Shown here: piece after piece, positions 14,674-16,469 of the stretch
Layout of the letters: each line of letters begins with the position of its first letter
How positions within the stretch are numbered: the stretch's first letter is position 1
From: JAKORR01 sp964608495
GTDB lineage: Bacteria; Armatimonadota; Zipacnadia; Zipacnadales; FEN-943
Length of the DNA stretch: 16,469 nucleotides
Direction: 5' to 3'
Assembly: GCA_964608495.1 (NCBI GenBank)
Contig: CAZSOQ010000118.1
Coordinates: 1-16,469 of the forward strand
Translations under genes and position numbers: made by a program
Notes under the pieces: model-generated
Databases searched by the model: none
What the model was told of the DNA's origin: nothing
Seen by the model: the letters and a program-made list of their open reading frames with translations, nothing else

Positions 14674-16395
14674 ATGACAACTGCTTCCCTTGCGGCTCTG
14701 TGTATCGTCCTTCTGAGCCTCGGCTATTTCCTCTACGGGCGCTTCCTCGAGCGCCGAGTCGTCCAGCCTGACGACTCGCATCCCGTCCCCGCCATCGCCC
14801 AGCGCGACGGCATGGACTTCGAGCCCGCTCGCCCGGTGATGCTCTTCGGCCACCACTTCACCGCGATCTCCGGCGCCGGTCCCATCATCGGGCCCATACT
14901 CGCCACCGTCCTCTTCGGCTGGGGCGCGGGCCTGGTCTGGATCCTCGTCGGCTCCGTGTTCATCGGCGCCGTCCACGACTACCTCGCCCTCGTGTGCTCC
15001 TCCCGCAAGCAGGGCTGCTCGATCGCCCAAGTGTCCTCGAGCGTCCTCAGCGCTCGCGCCGGCTTCGTTTTCTCCCTCTTCGTCTGGCTCGCCATGCTCC
15101 TCATCATCGCCGTCTTCGCCTCCCTCGCGGCCAAGACACTGGTGGCTGTCCCCCAGGTCGTATGGCCCAACCTGCTCCTGTGTCCCGTCGCCCTCGTCAT
15201 CGGCGTGGCCGTCTACAAGCGTGGCCTTGGCCTGCTCTGGGCCACCCTCCTGGGCCTGCTGCTCCTCGCCGGTAGCCTCGTCCTGGGCTACCACCAGCCT
15301 CTCTCCTTCCAGTCCGTGGGGGATGCCGCGGCCCAGAAGACCGTCTGGTTCTTCCTTGTGATGCTCTACTGCGTTGCGGCCGCCGTCTTGCCGGTGTGGC
15401 TGCTGCTTCAGCCGCGCGACTACCTCAGCTCAGCCTTCACCTTCGGCGGCCTGCTGCTGGCCTTCATCGCCCTGTTCGTGGCCTCCATGCCCATCGGCCC
15501 CGAGAACGCCCCGGTCTTCATCGGCTTCTCCTCCAGCAAGGGCCCCCTATGGCCCATGCTGTTCATCCTCGTGGCCTGTGGAGCCTGCTCGGGCTTCCAC
15601 GGGCTGGTCGCCAGCGGTACGACGGTCAAGCAGCTTCCCTCCGAGCGCTACGGGCTGTCCATCGGCTACGGCAGCATGATCGTGGAGGCGGCCCTGGCGG
15701 TCCAGGTGACGCTGCTCGCAGCGGCGGGGCTCTACTGGGTCGGCCAGCACACGGCGGCCGGCGTCACCCTCGTGCTGCCCGAGATCGTGAAGGCCGAAGG
15801 ACCCGACTGGCCCTCGGTGGCCTTCGCCCGTTCCTTCGCCAACGTGGTCTCCACGGGACTGCCCTTCATCGGCTTCCCCGTTGCTCTCATGTTCGCGGGC
15901 ATGGCGCTCAACGCCACGCTCCTTGACACCCTGGACGCCAGCACCCGCCTCGCGCGTCTCATCCTCAGCGAGACCCTTGGCCAGTGGCTCCCGTTCCTCA
16001 AGAGCAGGTGGGTCTCGACGCTTGTCACGGTCGCGGCGGCCACGGCCCTCGGGCTCAGCGGCGGCGCCGACACGCTCTGGCCGGTCTTCGGCGCCGCCAA
16101 CCAGCTCATAGCCGCCCTGACCCTTGTCGTGGTCTCGCTCTACCTGCTCGGTGCCAGGCGCCCGAGCGTCTACTCCGCCGTGCCGGCGGCCTTCATGCTG
16201 GTGACCACCATCGGCGCCCTCCTCTACCAGGCCCACGGCTTCGCCTTCGCCGACGAGCCCAGGTTCGGGCTCGCCGCTCTGTCGCTCGGCTTGGCCGCCC
16301 TCGGGATCTACGTCGCGGCCGAGGCCGCGCCGAAGCTGTTCCGGATGATGGTGTCCGGCGGTGGCGGCCTGGTCGAAGGTCCACCTCCGGCCTGA
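14674..16395 (+). CDS. cstA: CstA-family transporter, probable pyruvate or peptide carrier
   Basis: This integral membrane protein belongs to the carbon starvation CstA family, whose E. coli members import peptides and pyruvate. Family hallmarks are GHHFTAISGAGPIIGP at residues 59-74, the AVHDYLAL segment with HDY at 101-103, and FHGLVASGTTVKQLPSERYG beginning at residue 308. Many hydrophobic segments fill the remainder. At 573 residues it is shorter than the roughly 700-residue E. coli protein but within the range of shorter family members. The ATG at 14674 follows GAGAGGCGAGA. Its position after the por operon makes pyruvate a plausible substrate, though this is inference; peptides remain possible. 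The gene is complete, and only 74 bases follow it. Confidence 0.92.
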   Translation: MTTASLAALCIVLLSLGYFLYGRFLERRVVQPDDSHPVPAIAQRDGMDFEPARPVMLFGHHFTAISGAGPIIGPILATVLFGWGAGLVWILVGSVFIGAVHDYLALVCSSRKQGCSIAQVSSSVLSARAGFVFSLFVWLAMLLIIAVFASLAAKTLVAVPQVVWPNLLLCPVALVIGVAVYKRGLGLLWATLLGLLLLAGSLVLGYHQPLSFQSVGDAAAQKTVWFFLVMLYCVAAAVLPVWLLLQPRDYLSSAFTFGGLLLAFIALFVASMPIGPENAPVFIGFSSSKGPLWPMLFILVACGACSGFHGLVASGTTVKQLPSERYGLSIGYGSMIVEAALAVQVTLLAAAGLYWVGQHTAAGVTLVLPEIVKAEGPDWPSVAFARSFANVVSTGLPFIGFPVALMFAGMALNATLLDTLDASTRLARLILSETLGQWLPFLKSRWVSTLVTVAAATALGLSGGADTLWPVFGAANQLIAALTLVVVSLYLLGARRPSVYSAVPAAFMLVTTIGALLYQAHGFAFADEPRFGLAALSLGLAALGIYVAAEAAPKLFRMMVSGGGGLVEGPPPA

Positions 16396-16469
16396 GACGC
16401 TCGTCGGGCAGCCGACCGCCATGACGCCACGCGCTCCCCGCCCCGCGCCCCGCCGGGGGGCCCCTGCGG

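Noticed and set aside
14444..14677. Small open frames of 77-89 codons between porB and cstA.
   Set aside because: They have Arg/Pro-rich composition, no ribosome binding site and no motif, and they run into cstA out of frame.
16396..16469. Start of a further gene with an ATG near 16421.
   Set aside because: Only about 49 bases remain, with no ribosome binding site and no recognisable product.

Overview
This is a GC-rich bacterial window of about 16.5 kb. Every gene I can support is on the + strand. The large SRP RNA with an Alu domain, the four-subunit pyruvate:ferredoxin oxidoreductase resembling the Thermotoga type, the twin ferritin-like proteins and the DUF6785-type membrane protein together suggest an anaerobic or microaerophilic, sugar-using bacterium from a little-cultured phylum such as Armatimonadota or a Planctomycetota relative. 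That placement is an inference and is weak; the sequence holds no marker that settles it.

Layout. (1) 41-5033 is a carbohydrate block: a large polytopic membrane protein of the DUF6785/DUF6784 type, a cytosolic-looking GH29 alpha-L-fucosidase, and a clan GH-A (GH39/PslG-like) glycosidase. (2) 5102-6409 is argG with its own sigma70-type promoter. The promoter lies inside the longest open frame, so the start moves to 5189. (3) 6521-7554 is a translationally coupled pair of paralogous ferritin-like proteins, closed by a clear intrinsic terminator at 7607-7642. (4) 7686-11034 is a housekeeping block in the order known from Bacillus: promoter, SRP RNA, dnaX, ybaB/ebfC, recR. (5) 11245-14356 is porG-porD-porA-porB, a complete pyruvate:ferredoxin oxidoreductase operon. 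(6) 14674-16395 is a CstA-family transporter, a family that includes pyruvate carriers.

How they may work together. The first block would import and trim fucosylated or other glycans. The por operon turns pyruvate and CoA into acetyl-CoA, CO2 and reduced ferredoxin, and the neighbouring CstA protein may bring pyruvate in. The ferritin-like pair may bind iron or detoxify peroxide, which would suit a cell rich in oxygen-sensitive Fe-S enzymes. The SRP RNA/dnaX/ybaB/recR block is core protein export and DNA replication and repair.

I found no mobile element, CRISPR array, tRNA, rRNA or phage gene. Most of the window is ordinary core metabolism. The least understood parts are the DUF6785-type protein beside the glycosidases, the ferritin-like pair, and the hairpin-rich leaders before the por operon and cstA.
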